A DNA stretch of 64,000 nt from DSOI01 sp041394885 (GCA_041394885.1 JAWKHI010000002.1:62001-126000), one strand, 5' to 3'. Counted from the first letter of the stretch, positions 25,284-34,069 are shown. Notes: a model not told the origin generated them from the sequence alone. Made by a program: numbers and translations.

Positions 25284-26716
25284 AACGTACTCCAGAGGTG
25301 GAATGCCGCGTAGGCTCGCCATGGCCGCCATCGGGCGGAAAGGGCTTCCAACCCTGCGGCGGAAACGAGCGGACCGCCGTCGGAGACGGCCTTGCGCAGG
25401 CCGAGGTCCCCGGAGGGAAACGCATCCGGTTCGCGAAGGGCTCGCATGGCGATGTACTGGGCCGTCCAATCTCCGACGCCGGGCAGGGCGAGCAGGGCGC
25501 GGACGCAGTGCGCGGGGTCGTCAAACGGAATCTCGCCGCGAAGGACGGCTTCGGCAAGGCGACCAACGGTGGCGGCGCGGGCGCGCGTGAGCCCGACACT
25601 GGTGAGGTCTGCCGCGGCCAGGGCGGCGGGTTCGGGGAACAGGAGGGAAGGCTCGCCAGCGAAGGGCTGGAGTGGCGTGCCGAAGGCGGCGGTGATCCGT
25701 CCGGCGATGGTGGTGGCGCCTTTGACGGAAATCTGCTGGCCGAGGATGGCGCGCACGGCGAGTTCGAAGGGATCCCAGGCTCCGGGCACCCGCAATCCTG
25801 GCGTGATTGCCAGGTCCCCAAGGTGCTGTGCGATCGAGGCCGGCTGAGCATGAAGATCGAACAGGTGCGCCACACGGCGGGTGATTTCCCGAAGCCCTCG
25901 AGGATGGGGAGCGGCGATGCGGACGGCGAGCGTGTTGGCGGCCGGCCGGCGGACTTCGATGCGGCCGGTATGGTCCCCGAGCCGGAAGGTGCGGCAGTAG
26001 CTGTCGGCGGTGACGAGCTCGACTCCTGGAATGGCGCGGGGAGCCAGGAAGCCGATCACGCCATCCCATTCATAAGGCGGGGAGAATCCGAGGTGGAGCA
26101 CGATGGCGTGGGGATCGTGTCCGGACCGGTTGCGCCGCATTTGACGCGGCGTGCAACGGAAGCATTTTTGGAAGGCCTCCTGGAAGGTCCGCAAGCTGCG
26201 AAATCCAGCCTCGAGCGCGATGCCGGAAACCGGGAGCGAGGTGGTGGACAGAAGATGGCGCGCGAACAGGATGCGGCGCGCATGGGCCACCTGGTGCGGG
26301 GATGCGCCGAGGTAGAGACGGAAGAGGCGGCGAAGGTGCCTGTCGCCGATGCCGAGGCGGCCCGCCAGGGCGGCCACGGATCCGCGATCCAGCGCGCCCT
26401 CGTCGATGAGGCGGAGAGCCCGCTGGAGAGATCGCGCCGTGCCGAGCCCGTCGAAGAACTCCGGCGCGGTTTCGGGACGGCAGCGGAGGCAGGGACGGAA
26501 TCCGGCGGAGAGGGCGGCGGCGGAGGAGGGATAGAATTCGCAATTGGCGCGTTTGGGAGTAGTGGCCGGGCAGACGGGCCGGCAGAAGATTCCGGTGGTG
26601 CGGACGGCGGTGAAGAAGTGACCATCGAAGCGCGGGTCCCGGGCCTGGAGGGCGCGGTAGCAGGCGGCGTGATCGAGCGCGGGAGCGATTGAATCTGGAT
26701 CCTCGGGGCCGGCCAT
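25280..26716 (-). CDS. Ada N-terminal / AraC regulator fused to AlkA 3-methyladenine DNA glycosylase
   Basis: 478 residues with three modules. The first is a four-Cys zinc domain (FCRPVCPA, then FRPCLRCRPE) that in Ada takes methyl groups from phosphotriesters. The second is an AraC-type helix-turn-helix (SVAALAGRLGIGDRHLRRLF). The third is AlkA, with its N-terminal domain and the HhH-GPD core (AILGQQISVKGA, LLALPGVGDWTAQYIAMRAL) and the catalytic Asp in the GDLGLRKAV segment. It senses methylation damage and removes alkylated bases. ATG 26716 was chosen just before the conserved region; the frame extends to 26782. CATACT lies 6 nt before the start. It lacks the Ada C-terminal methyltransferase, supplied by ogt next door. 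Confidence 0.93.
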   Translation of the reverse strand: MAGPEDPDSIAPALDHAACYRALQARDPRFDGHFFTAVRTTGIFCRPVCPATTPKRANCEFYPSSAAALSAGFRPCLRCRPETAPEFFDGLGTARSLQRALRLIDEGALDRGSVAALAGRLGIGDRHLRRLFRLYLGASPHQVAHARRILFARHLLSTTSLPVSGIALEAGFRSLRTFQEAFQKCFRCTPRQMRRNRSGHDPHAIVLHLGFSPPYEWDGVIGFLAPRAIPGVELVTADSYCRTFRLGDHTGRIEVRRPAANTLAVRIAAPHPRGLREITRRVAHLFDLHAQPASIAQHLGDLAITPGLRVPGAWDPFELAVRAILGQQISVKGATTIAGRITAAFGTPLQPFAGEPSLLFPEPAALAAADLTSVGLTRARAATVGRLAEAVLRGEIPFDDPAHCVRALLALPGVGDWTAQYIAMRALREPDAFPSGDLGLRKAVSDGGPLVSAAGLEALSARWRPWRAYAAFHLWSTL

Positions 26717-26853
26717 GAACTTAGTATGGCGGAAAGGCGGCGGGCTGACTGGCGGAAATCGGACGTCAACATACTGTGGCATGCGAACCGTACCTGCTAT
26801 CCTGACGTTTCCGGCCCTGTTTCGCGGGACCGGTTTCGGGGCAGCAATTCACG

Positions 26854-27630
26854 ATGGCAACGAGTTCCTACGGCGGCGGCGGCCGCTACGTCTTACGAGG
26901 CCCTTCCGGGATGTCGCCCAACATGCCGCCGGGCGTGAAATGGCTGTTGATCGTCAACACGGCTCTGTTCGTCGTCTATTTTTTCGGGATTCGCGCCGGT
27001 TATGGAGCCGTCTTCGACCCGTTTTGGCTCAGCCTGCGATGGGTGCTGGATCTGTTCGCGGTCTGGCAACTGTTCTCATACATGTTCCTCCACGATCCGG
27101 GAGGATTCTCGCACATTCTGTGGAACATGCTGGCGCTGTGGATGTTCGGGAAAGACCTGGAAGCGATCTGGGGGACGCGGCGTTTTCTCCAGTACTATTT
27201 CATCTGCGGCGTGGGTGCGGGATTGTGTTGTCTGGCTGCGAGCGCCCTGTTCGGCAACGGGCTGGAGCGGACAATCGGGGCGTCCGGGGCGATCTACGGG
27301 CTGCTGCTCGCCTTCGGGGTGCTGTTTCCGGATGCCACGATATTGTTCAGTTTTCTATTTCCGATCAAAGCCAAGTACTTCGTGATGATCATCGGGGCGA
27401 TCACGTTCATGATGACGCTGGGCTCCACCGGATCGGGTGTCAGCCACGTGGCGCATCTGGGCGGGATGATTTGGGGCTACCTGTATCTGAAGACGAACCT
27501 GGGCAAGATGGACTTATTCGGCGGCGCGCAGGAATGGTACCGGCGTTGGAAGCTGCAGCGGGCACGGCGAAAGTTTCAAGTTTACATGCGGAAACACGGC
27601 GACCGGGACAATGACCGGTTCCGGCATTAG
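26854..27630 (+). CDS. Rhomboid-family intramembrane serine protease
   Basis: 258 residues with six or so membrane helices. The catalytic Ser144 lies in GASGAIYG and the partner His201 in SHVAHLGG. The loop-1 motif appears as AIWGTRRFLQYYF, and the N-terminal HILWNMLALWMFG segment carries the conserved His and Asn of the oxyanion region. The C-terminal 45 residues are basic and cytoplasmic (WYRRWKLQRARRK). Rhomboids cut membrane proteins inside the bilayer; the substrate is unknown. A TGTGGC - 17 bp - TATCCT pair (26775-26803) is a possible promoter. It diverges from ada-alkA. Confidence 0.93.
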   Translation: MATSSYGGGGRYVLRGPSGMSPNMPPGVKWLLIVNTALFVVYFFGIRAGYGAVFDPFWLSLRWVLDLFAVWQLFSYMFLHDPGGFSHILWNMLALWMFGKDLEAIWGTRRFLQYYFICGVGAGLCCLAASALFGNGLERTIGASGAIYGLLLAFGVLFPDATILFSFLFPIKAKYFVMIIGAITFMMTLGSTGSGVSHVAHLGGMIWGYLYLKTNLGKMDLFGGAQEWYRRWKLQRARRKFQVYMRKHGDRDNDRFRH

Positions 27631-27750
27631 CGGCAAAGCGCGCAACCGGAACGCGCTCTGCCACGTCCGTTCGATAGACAAGTCCGCGCGCAGATCGAGA
27701 GCCGGCATCTCCGTGGGTGCGCTTCTCATGACTCTGGCTTGATATAGTTT

Positions 27751-27777
27751 GGGTTGACAACAGCTCGGGCTGACAAC
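27751..27777 (+). repeat. Direct repeat upstream of the VWFA gene
   Basis: GGGTTGACAAC (27751-27761) and GGGCTGACAAC (27767-27777) are 11-bp direct repeats with one mismatch and a 16-bp period. They end 20 nt before the VWFA start. The first contains a perfect -35 hexamer TTGACA. They may be paired operator half-sites or a local duplication. Confidence 0.5.
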
Positions 27778-27797
27778 GATTGCAAAGGAAGATCCAC

Positions 27798-28940
27798 ATG
27801 CGGCTGCCAAGAATTCTCGCCATCGCGTTCGCCACGATCGGAATCGCATCCTGGTATGTAACGCCCGCCCAGCAAGGGCCCGGGCGGACCGGGGAAACGG
27901 TGGCGCGTCCGAGAAAGAAGGGCGCCGACACAGCCGCGGAGCCCGAGCCGGAAAAGAAGACACTGCCGTCGGAGTTCAGCAAAAAGGACAAACCGGACAT
28001 TCCGGCGGGGCTGCCGACGTTCAGCAGCAACGTCGATACGGTTTCTTTGGACGTGGCCGTGCTCGATAACAAGGGACGGTTCATTCCCAACATCCCTCGG
28101 GGTAACTTCCGCGTATTGGAAGATAACGTTCCGCAGGAGATTACCAACTTCGCGATGGGCGAAGCGCCGATGACAGTGGCGATGGTGATCGAGTTCTCGA
28201 ACCTGTTTCAACAGTACTGGTCGTACGGGTGGTATGAGACGCTACAGGCATCCTATGGCTTCCTGGAGACCCTGAAGCCGGAAGACTACGTCGCGGTGGT
28301 GGCGTACGATCTGCGTCCGGAGATCTTATCGGACTTCTCCACCGACAAGCGCAAGGCGTACGAAGCGATGCAGCGGTTGCGGATCGCGGCCTATTCGGAA
28401 TCGAATCTCTATGACGCGCTGGTGGACACCGCGGACCGGATGTCGGAGATCGAGGGGCGCAAGGCGATCGTGCTGATCGCGTCGGGGATCGATACGTTCA
28501 GCAAACTGACGTTCGACAAGACGCGGCGCGCGCTGCAGACGGCGGGCGTGCCGATCTACGCGATCGGGATCATGCAGTACATTCGCGAGATCTACGACGC
28601 GCGGGGCATGATGGGCCCGATTCAACGTCTGGACTTCCTGCAGGCCGACAATCAGATGCGGGTATTCGCGCGAGAAACGGGGGGACAGTCGTTCTTCCCG
28701 CGCTTCCAGGGCGAGTTTCCAGGCATTTTCGGGGCTGTGTCGGAATCGCTGCGCAATCAATATTCGCTGGCCTACCAGCCTTCCAATCAGGCGCGGGACG
28801 GCAAGTTCCGGAAGATCAAAGTGGAGTTGGTGAACCCGGCCACCGGGCAGGCGTTGAAGATCGTGGACGAGAAGGGAAAGTCGCTCAAGTACCAGGTGAT
28901 TGCAAAGGCCGGATACAACGCTCCGAGAGCGGTGGAGTAA
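27798..28940 (+). CDS. VWFA-related protein of acidobacterial type
   Basis: 380 residues with an N-terminal signal sequence (RILAIAFATIGIASW), a charged low-complexity linker, then FSSNVDTVSLDVAVLDNKGRFI and a von Willebrand A-like domain from about residue 110. The usual metal motif DxSxS is replaced by IEFSN, so the metal site may be lost or changed. Other landmarks are VALIASGID-like IVLIASGID, VPIYAIGI and ETGGQSFF. Such proteins are numerous in Acidobacteria and probably act in the periplasm; no function is established. AAGGAAGA precedes ATG 27798. Confidence 0.85.
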   Translation: MRLPRILAIAFATIGIASWYVTPAQQGPGRTGETVARPRKKGADTAAEPEPEKKTLPSEFSKKDKPDIPAGLPTFSSNVDTVSLDVAVLDNKGRFIPNIPRGNFRVLEDNVPQEITNFAMGEAPMTVAMVIEFSNLFQQYWSYGWYETLQASYGFLETLKPEDYVAVVAYDLRPEILSDFSTDKRKAYEAMQRLRIAAYSESNLYDALVDTADRMSEIEGRKAIVLIASGIDTFSKLTFDKTRRALQTAGVPIYAIGIMQYIREIYDARGMMGPIQRLDFLQADNQMRVFARETGGQSFFPRFQGEFPGIFGAVSESLRNQYSLAYQPSNQARDGKFRKIKVELVNPATGQALKIVDEKGKSLKYQVIAKAGYNAPRAVE

Positions 28941-28960
28941 GTGCGCGGAGCCGCCGATTC

Positions 28961-29003
28961 TTTGACGGAATTGAAACACGGAATCGATGTCAAGAACTTT
29001 TTT
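28961..29003 (+). terminator. Weak intrinsic terminator candidate after the VWFA gene
   Basis: TTTGAC (28961-28966) can pair with GTCAAG (28989-28994), five Watson-Crick pairs plus one G-U with a 22-nt loop, followed within 4 nt by six T (28998-29003). The stem is weak, so the call is tentative. Confidence 0.3.
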
Positions 29004-29032
29004 CCTCGCGGAAACAACCCGATAGAGAGTCA

Positions 29033-29062
29033 TTGACGATTCCAGTCCGGGTTCGCTACTAT
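29033..29062 (+). promoter_or_regulatory. Promoter of the response regulator gene
   Basis: TTGACG (29033-29038), an 18-bp spacer and TACTAT (29057-29062) form a good sigma-70-like promoter. The expected transcript start is only a few bases before ATG 29074, and there is no Shine-Dalgarno, so the leader is very short. Confidence 0.6.
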
Positions 29063-29073
29063 CGCTGTTTCCG

Positions 29074-29529
29074 ATGGGCATTCCTTCCTCTTCCCGCTCA
29101 CAAGTCAACGCGCGCATCCTGATGGTGGACGACAACTCGATGGGGTTGATGGCGCGGAAAACCGTGCTTGAAGACCATGGCTATGAGGTGGTGTCGGTGA
29201 GGTGTCCTGACGAGGCGCTGGAGAAGCTGCGCAGCCGCCAGCACTTCGACCTGTTGATTACCGATTTCCGCATGCCGGCCATGACGGGGGTGGAATTGAT
29301 CACCGCGGTGCGGGAGCACGGCTCCACGATGCCGGCGATTCTGCTTTCGGGCTTCGCCGAGACGCTGGGCCTCGGCCAGAAGAACACGGGCGCCGATGTG
29401 GTGATTCAGAAGAACGCGAACGAGATCCCGCAGTTGCTGCGGGCGGTGCGGTCCGTGCTGCGCGGGGCTATACGCCGTCCGGCGAAGTCCGAGGGGCCAG
29501 CGCCCCGCACTCGCCGGAAGAAGGCCTGA
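29074..29529 (+). CDS. Single-domain response regulator
   Basis: 151 residues, essentially one receiver domain: ILMVDDNSMG supplies the acidic pair, LLITDFRMPAMTG the phosphoacceptor Asp, ILLSGFAE the switch Ser. The conserved Lys appears in VIQKNAN, where the usual Lys-Pro is Lys-Asn. A basic 20-residue tail ends in RTRRKKA. No kinase gene is nearby. It may act by protein contact like CheY. Confidence 0.9.
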   Translation: MGIPSSSRSQVNARILMVDDNSMGLMARKTVLEDHGYEVVSVRCPDEALEKLRSRQHFDLLITDFRMPAMTGVELITAVREHGSTMPAILLSGFAETLGLGQKNTGADVVIQKNANEIPQLLRAVRSVLRGAIRRPAKSEGPAPRTRRKKA

Positions 29530-29633
29530 CGCGGCGGCAGAAGGCCTTCAGAGGCTCGTGAGCGGCTTCCTAAGCGGCGGCCGGCGGATGGATCTTGCGA
29601 TGCCTCCCGCCAATCCAGTGCGATGATATCCCA

Positions 29634-30860
29634 ATGAGTGAAACGTTGCCTCGCCTGCGGATGGATCTGGATTTCATGTCGAGTCCTGTTCCGGAGCATC
29701 CGGGACTGATGGTGCGTGATCCGTACCATTACTCGGACGCGACGATCGTGGTTCCCCCCGAGTTGATCCCCGCGCTCGAAATGTTCGACGGCCAATCGAC
29801 GGAGCTCGATCTGCGGCAGCGGCTGGTGGAGATCACCGGGCAGTTCGATGTGAGCGAACTCCAGCAGCATTTGACCAAAGCGCTGAGTGACGGCGGGTTC
29901 CTGCAGAACGAAGTGTACGAACGGATGCGGGAAGCCCGGCATCGCGAATTCGCGGGTGCGGAGGTCCGCGAGGCCGCGCATGCGGGATTGGCGTACCCGG
30001 GCGACGAAGAGGATCTGCGGGCCCTGTTTGACCGATTTCTCGAGGGAGGCGAACCCGCGGCCAATCCCGGGCGCCTGGCTGGCATCGCGGCGCCGCACGT
30101 GTCTCCGGAAGGCGGATGGGAGAGCTATCGCGACGCCTACCGGGCGCTTTCGGCCGAGCACGCCGAACGGGTCTTCGTGATTCTCGGTACGTCCCACTAC
30201 GGAGCGCCGAATCGGTTCGGCCTGACGCGGAAAGACTTCGTGACCCCCTACGGGCGCACCCGGACCGAGACGGCGCTGGTGGATCTGCTGGCTTCGCAGG
30301 CGCCCGAGGCCGTGACGATGGAAGACTACTGCCACGCCAGCGAGCACTCCATCGAGTTTCAGGTAGCGTTTCTGCAGCATCTGTATGGACCGCGGGTGCG
30401 CGTGCTGCCGATTCTGGTTGGATCGTTTTACCCGAGCATCGCCGGCGGCGGCATGCCGGAAGATGACGAAGCGGTACGGCGTTTCCTGGGGGCGCTGGGT
30501 GACTTGAACGCGGCCCGGGGCGGGGAACTGATGTGGGTGCTGGGCGTGGATATGGCGCACATTGGGCGTCGGTACGGAGATGCGCTGCCGGCGCAAGCCT
30601 ACGATGGAACGATGCTGCCGGTTTCGGCGCGCGACAAGGAGCGGGTGGCGCGGATCGCGGCGGGGGACAGCGAGGGTTTCTGGGCCGAAGTGGGCGAGGG
30701 CGGAGGCGGGGAGGACCAGTTGAAGTGGTGCGGGTCATCGCCCTTCTACACCTTCCTGAAAGCGGTTCCGGAGGCGCGGGGTGAGATGCGGCGATATCAG
30801 CATTGGCAGATCGACCCGCAGAGTGTGGTGAGCTTCGCGGCGCTCACTTTCGAGCGATGA
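29634..30860 (+). CDS. MEMO1-family protein (AmmeMemoRadiSam system protein B type)
   Basis: 408 residues. From residue about 110 it matches the MEMO family, related to extradiol dioxygenases: AGLAYPGDE, AGIAAPHVSPEGGWESY, VFVILGTSHYG, HASEHSIEFQVAFLQHL, VLPILVGSF, VLGVDMAHIG and the terminal VVSFAALTFE. The metal-ligand His residues are retained. The first 100 residues are an added helical domain. In many bacteria MEMO sits with AMMECR1 and a radical SAM protein; neither is seen here. The stop TGA lies in a 14-bp tandem repeat that leads to the methyltransferase gene. Confidence 0.88.
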   Translation: MSETLPRLRMDLDFMSSPVPEHPGLMVRDPYHYSDATIVVPPELIPALEMFDGQSTELDLRQRLVEITGQFDVSELQQHLTKALSDGGFLQNEVYERMREARHREFAGAEVREAAHAGLAYPGDEEDLRALFDRFLEGGEPAANPGRLAGIAAPHVSPEGGWESYRDAYRALSAEHAERVFVILGTSHYGAPNRFGLTRKDFVTPYGRTRTETALVDLLASQAPEAVTMEDYCHASEHSIEFQVAFLQHLYGPRVRVLPILVGSFYPSIAGGGMPEDDEAVRRFLGALGDLNAARGGELMWVLGVDMAHIGRRYGDALPAQAYDGTMLPVSARDKERVARIAAGDSEGFWAEVGEGGGGEDQLKWCGSSPFYTFLKAVPEARGEMRRYQHWQIDPQSVVSFAALTFER

Positions 30861-30888
30861 CGTTCAAGCGATGACGTTCAAGCGATGA
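30853..30888 (+). repeat. 14-bp tandem repeat at the MEMO / methyltransferase junction
   Basis: The unit AGCGATGACGTTCA occurs at 30853-30866 and 30867-30880, followed by a partial copy at 30881-30888. Each copy contains ATGA. The first TGA ends the MEMO gene and the ATG of the partial copy starts the methyltransferase, 28 bp (two units) later. Confidence 0.9.
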
Positions 30889-31538
30889 AGACGAGGCGCA
30901 TCGAAGGCGAGATCCTGGAGCAATCGCCGGAGCAGGCGGCGGGGGCGAATCTGGCGGATCTGGCGCGGATCAACCGGTGGATGGGAGGGCACAGAATCGT
31001 GCGTGGGCTGCTTGGCGGGCTGCGGCCTCCCCCGCGGTTCACGATGCTGGACGTGGGTGCGGCGTCGGGCGATTTCGCGCGATTGGTGCGGCGTGTCTAT
31101 CCGGAGTCCAGGGTGGTGTCCGTGGATCTGCACGCGCGGCACATGGCGCACGCGCCCATGCCGAAATTGGTGGCCGACGCGTTTCGCCTGCCCTTTGCGG
31201 CGGGCGCGTTCGACTACGTTTTCTGCTCGCTGTTGCTGCACCACTTCCCTGATGACGGTGTGGTGCGGCTGCTCGAATCCTTCGGAAGGATCGCGCGGCG
31301 GGCGGTGATCGCGGTGGATCTGGAGCGGACATGGCTGGCGGAGTGGTTTCTGCCGGCGACCGGTCCGGTGCTGCGGTGGCATCCGGTGACGTTGCATGAC
31401 GGTCCGGTTTCTGTGCGGGCGTCATTCCGGCGGCCGGACCTTGTGCGATTGGCTGCGCGGGCGGGATTGGCGGATCCGCGAATCCGGCGCCATCGGCCGT
31501 GGTCGCGCTTATCGCTGGTGGCGGCCGCGCTATCCTGA
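30885..31538 (+). CDS. Class I SAM-dependent methyltransferase
   Basis: 217 residues. Motif I is MLDVGAASGDFARLV, the acidic loop VVSVDLHARH, motif II DAFRLPFAAGAFDYVFCSLLLHHF, typical of UbiE/ methyltransferase-11 proteins. The substrate is unknown. The final third is Arg-rich and includes LERTWLAEWFLPATGP, seen in small-molecule or lipid methyltransferases. It follows the MEMO gene by a 14-bp tandem repeat and precedes the FkbM gene by 9 bp. Confidence 0.85.
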   Translation: MKTRRIEGEILEQSPEQAAGANLADLARINRWMGGHRIVRGLLGGLRPPPRFTMLDVGAASGDFARLVRRVYPESRVVSVDLHARHMAHAPMPKLVADAFRLPFAAGAFDYVFCSLLLHHFPDDGVVRLLESFGRIARRAVIAVDLERTWLAEWFLPATGPVLRWHPVTLHDGPVSVRASFRRPDLVRLAARAGLADPRIRRHRPWSRLSLVAAALS

Positions 31539-31547
31539 TTCGAGCGA

Positions 31548-32456
31548 ATGCGAAAAACAGTACTGTTGACGATGGGGCTGGCGGCGGTATCGGCGACCGT
31601 GTGGGTATGGCGTCCGGCGCGAGCGCGGGTACTGACCTGGGCAGGACGGTCCTCGGTGTGTCCGATGGAGCGGGTGCTGGCGGCGCAGGGCGACATCGAT
31701 CGGCGTATCGCGATCAAGGATCGTATTCTTGCGGCGAGCAAACGGCTGGAGACCGACGCCCAGGGTTTCGAGCACTGGGACACGCCGGCGGGCCAGTACT
31801 GGATCCCCAAGGGGTCTCACTTCGTGCTGCCGTTCAATCTGGCCGAGCAGGAGATGGCGATATACACGGGAGGGCCCGAGGCTCGGATGCGCGCCGGGGA
31901 CGTGGTACTGGACTGCGGCGCCAATACGGGCGTGTTCACGCGGGTGGCGCTGGACGCGGGCGCATCGAAAGTGATCGCGATCGAGCCGGCGCCGGAGAAC
32001 ATCGAATGCCTGCGGAGGAATTTCAAGGCGGAGATCGAGGCGGGGCGGGTGGTGGTGTACGAAAAGGGAGTGTGGGACCGGGACGATACGCTGACGCTGC
32101 ATGTGGACCCGCACAACTCGGCGGCGGATTCGTTCGTGATCGAGCGGGAGGGGTCCCACGGGGAGGAAAAGATCGCCGTGACGACGATCGACAAACTGGT
32201 GGCTGAACTGAGTCTGGATCGCGTCGACTTCATCAAGATGGACATCGAGGGGGCCGAGGTGAGGGCCCTGCGTGGCGGCAGGAGCACGATCGGGCGGTTT
32301 CATCCACGCATGGCGCTGTCGGCCTATCATGCGCCGGAACATCCGGTGGCGGTGCCGGCGGCGGCGCGGGAGGCCTGGGAGGGGTACCGGATGGAATGCG
32401 GGCCTTGCGCCGAGATCCGATTCGGGTTTCGGCCGGACATCCTGTACTTTTACTGA
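31548..32456 (+). CDS. FkbM-family methyltransferase, membrane-anchored
   Basis: 302 residues with an N-terminal signal anchor (LLTMGLAAVSATVWVW). The FkbM fold shows VVLDCGANTGVFTRVAL, KVIAIEPAPENIECLRRNF, the VTTIDKLV segment and DFIKMDIEGAEVRALRG, a family hallmark. FkbM enzymes O-methylate sugars or polyketides. With an N-terminal anchor it may act on envelope glycans, which is inference. TATCCT (31531-31536) ends 11 nt before the ATG. Confidence 0.9.
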   Translation: MRKTVLLTMGLAAVSATVWVWRPARARVLTWAGRSSVCPMERVLAAQGDIDRRIAIKDRILAASKRLETDAQGFEHWDTPAGQYWIPKGSHFVLPFNLAEQEMAIYTGGPEARMRAGDVVLDCGANTGVFTRVALDAGASKVIAIEPAPENIECLRRNFKAEIEAGRVVVYEKGVWDRDDTLTLHVDPHNSAADSFVIEREGSHGEEKIAVTTIDKLVAELSLDRVDFIKMDIEGAEVRALRGGRSTIGRFHPRMALSAYHAPEHPVAVPAAAREAWEGYRMECGPCAEIRFGFRPDILYFY

Positions 32457-32665
32457 GGTTCCCGGCGGCACGGCCATCGGCGGTGGCGGTGGGAAGTGGA
32501 AATTGCAATACCGGCGGACACTCGGAGGAAGACGCCCGCCGGCATTCCAGCCTTGTTAGGCTCTGGTATGGTGGGCGACTCGGAGGTATCGCTCAACTCA
32601 TCCAGTCACGTCTTGATGACGTTAGTTAACTACACGGTAACACAAACATCAAAACTGACAAAACC
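32457..32665. other. Convergent intergenic region with AT-rich end
   Basis: This 209-bp gap separates the convergent FkbM and Nramp-like genes. CCGGCGG (32511-32517) and CCGCCGG (32536-32542) form a 7-bp stem with an 18-nt loop, without a T-tract. Positions 32620-32665 are markedly AT-rich compared with the surroundings. No gene is recognised. Confidence 0.4.
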
Positions 32666-34027
32666 TTATTTTTTGGTTATCAACAGGAATGTGTAATAGG
32701 CCATTAAGCAGATAGTGAGCGAGGAGGCTACCCAGAGAGCGACCGTGATCCAGGGTTTCGGAAGTACTTCCCTGGGGGTCTCCTTGTGGCGGAGATACAG
32801 TGCCCCGATGGCGATGACTGGGAGCATGATGGCCTGGGCGACGCCGCCGGCCTTGACCATGTTGACCGGCGATTGGACGATGAGGTACAGGCCGGCCGAG
32901 GCGCAGGTGAGTACCCAGACGAACAGTCTCCGGTACTTCAGGCGTGTCTCGTAGTCGGTGGTTTCAAACTTTCCGAGGAGGCGGCACAGGTCCGAGGCGA
33001 CGCGGGATTCGGCGGCCGTGGCGGCGAAGATGGTGCCGTACAGGGTGGCAATGGCCCCGATGTAGAACAGCCACAAGGACCAGGATCCGAGTGTCTGGGT
33101 GTACATATTGGACAGGATTGGGATCATGTCGTTGGCGGCGGGACGCAGTCCGCGGGCGTGAAGAATGCCGGCGCCGAGGAGGTAGAAAGCGATGGTGGCT
33201 ACCGTGTAGATGACCATGGAGGCGAGGATGTCGACGTGCATCACCTGGATCCACCCGAGGGTGCGGTTGCGCCAGACCGGAGTGCCATCGCGCTTGCCGG
33301 CGAACCGGGCATAGCCTTTTTCGACACACCAGTAGGGGTACATGAACAGTTCGGACGCGCCGACGCCGGTGATGCCGAACACAGCGACGGCGGTGGTGAG
33401 TCCGTCGGGCGGCAGGCGGAACTGGAGGCCCTCGGAAAGCTGAGCCCAGGTAAAGTCACCGGAACGCATCAGGATCAGGGCACAGAGGAAAGTAAGCATA
33501 GTAAACAAGCCGACCTTAATCGTAGCTATCCCTTCGATGCGTTCGTAACCACCGCCGAGCAGTAGCAGCAAAGTAATGCCGAGGAGCATGACCACCCAGG
33601 CGCTGACGGGAACTCCGGGGATCAGTTGATTGAGCACCTGAGCGACGCCGCCGAACATAGCGCCGATCTGGAAGCGGGTCATGGAGATCATGAGCACCCA
33701 GCCCCAGACGATCCAGTTGACACCGAGTTTGGGTCCGGGGACGCGGTTGAAGCCGGCGAGTCCGGTTTCGCCGGTGGAGACGCTATAGCGGCCGATTTCG
33801 GCTTGGATGGCGGGCTTGACCAGGCAACTGAGTATGATGACCCACATGCATATGTAGCCGACCTCGGCGCCCAAGGTGGTGGTGGCGATCAATTCGCCGG
33901 AACCGACGATGGAGGCGGACAGGATGAGCCCGGGTCCAATGCGCCGCAAGGTGGCTATGAGGCCGATCGGGGGTTCGAGAACTTCAGCGGGATCGAAGGC
34001 GTAGAGATCTTTGGAGGGGGCAGACAC
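32666..34027 (-). CDS. Nramp-like transporter lacking the canonical metal motif
   Basis: 453 residues with about eleven membrane helices. Family features are the IGPGLILSASIVGSGELIATT first helix, WVIILSCLVKPAIQAEIGRY and IGAIATLYGTIFAATAAESR. In true Mn/Fe Nramp proteins the first helix has DPGN and the sixth has MPH; here these places read VGSGE and, in helix six, ASELFMYPYWCVEKGYARF. Divalent transition metal specificity is therefore doubtful; the Mg-transporting relatives or another substrate are possible. The start is GTG 34027 with TAGCCT 7 nt before it. It diverges from yebC. Confidence 0.8.
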   Translation of the reverse strand: MSAPSKDLYAFDPAEVLEPPIGLIATLRRIGPGLILSASIVGSGELIATTTLGAEVGYICMWVIILSCLVKPAIQAEIGRYSVSTGETGLAGFNRVPGPKLGVNWIVWGWVLMISMTRFQIGAMFGGVAQVLNQLIPGVPVSAWVVMLLGITLLLLLGGGYERIEGIATIKVGLFTMLTFLCALILMRSGDFTWAQLSEGLQFRLPPDGLTTAVAVFGITGVGASELFMYPYWCVEKGYARFAGKRDGTPVWRNRTLGWIQVMHVDILASMVIYTVATIAFYLLGAGILHARGLRPAANDMIPILSNMYTQTLGSWSLWLFYIGAIATLYGTIFAATAAESRVASDLCRLLGKFETTDYETRLKYRRLFVWVLTCASAGLYLIVQSPVNMVKAGGVAQAIMLPVIAIGALYLRHKETPREVLPKPWITVALWVASSLTICLMAYYTFLLITKK

Positions 34028-34069
34028 TTGGCATAGGCTACCACATACAGCAGGTGGGGACGAGAGGGT

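Noticed and set aside
32620..32700. AT-rich patch as foreign DNA or origin
   Set aside because: It is under 100 bp, includes the Nramp-like gene end, and has no DnaA-box cluster or mobile gene.
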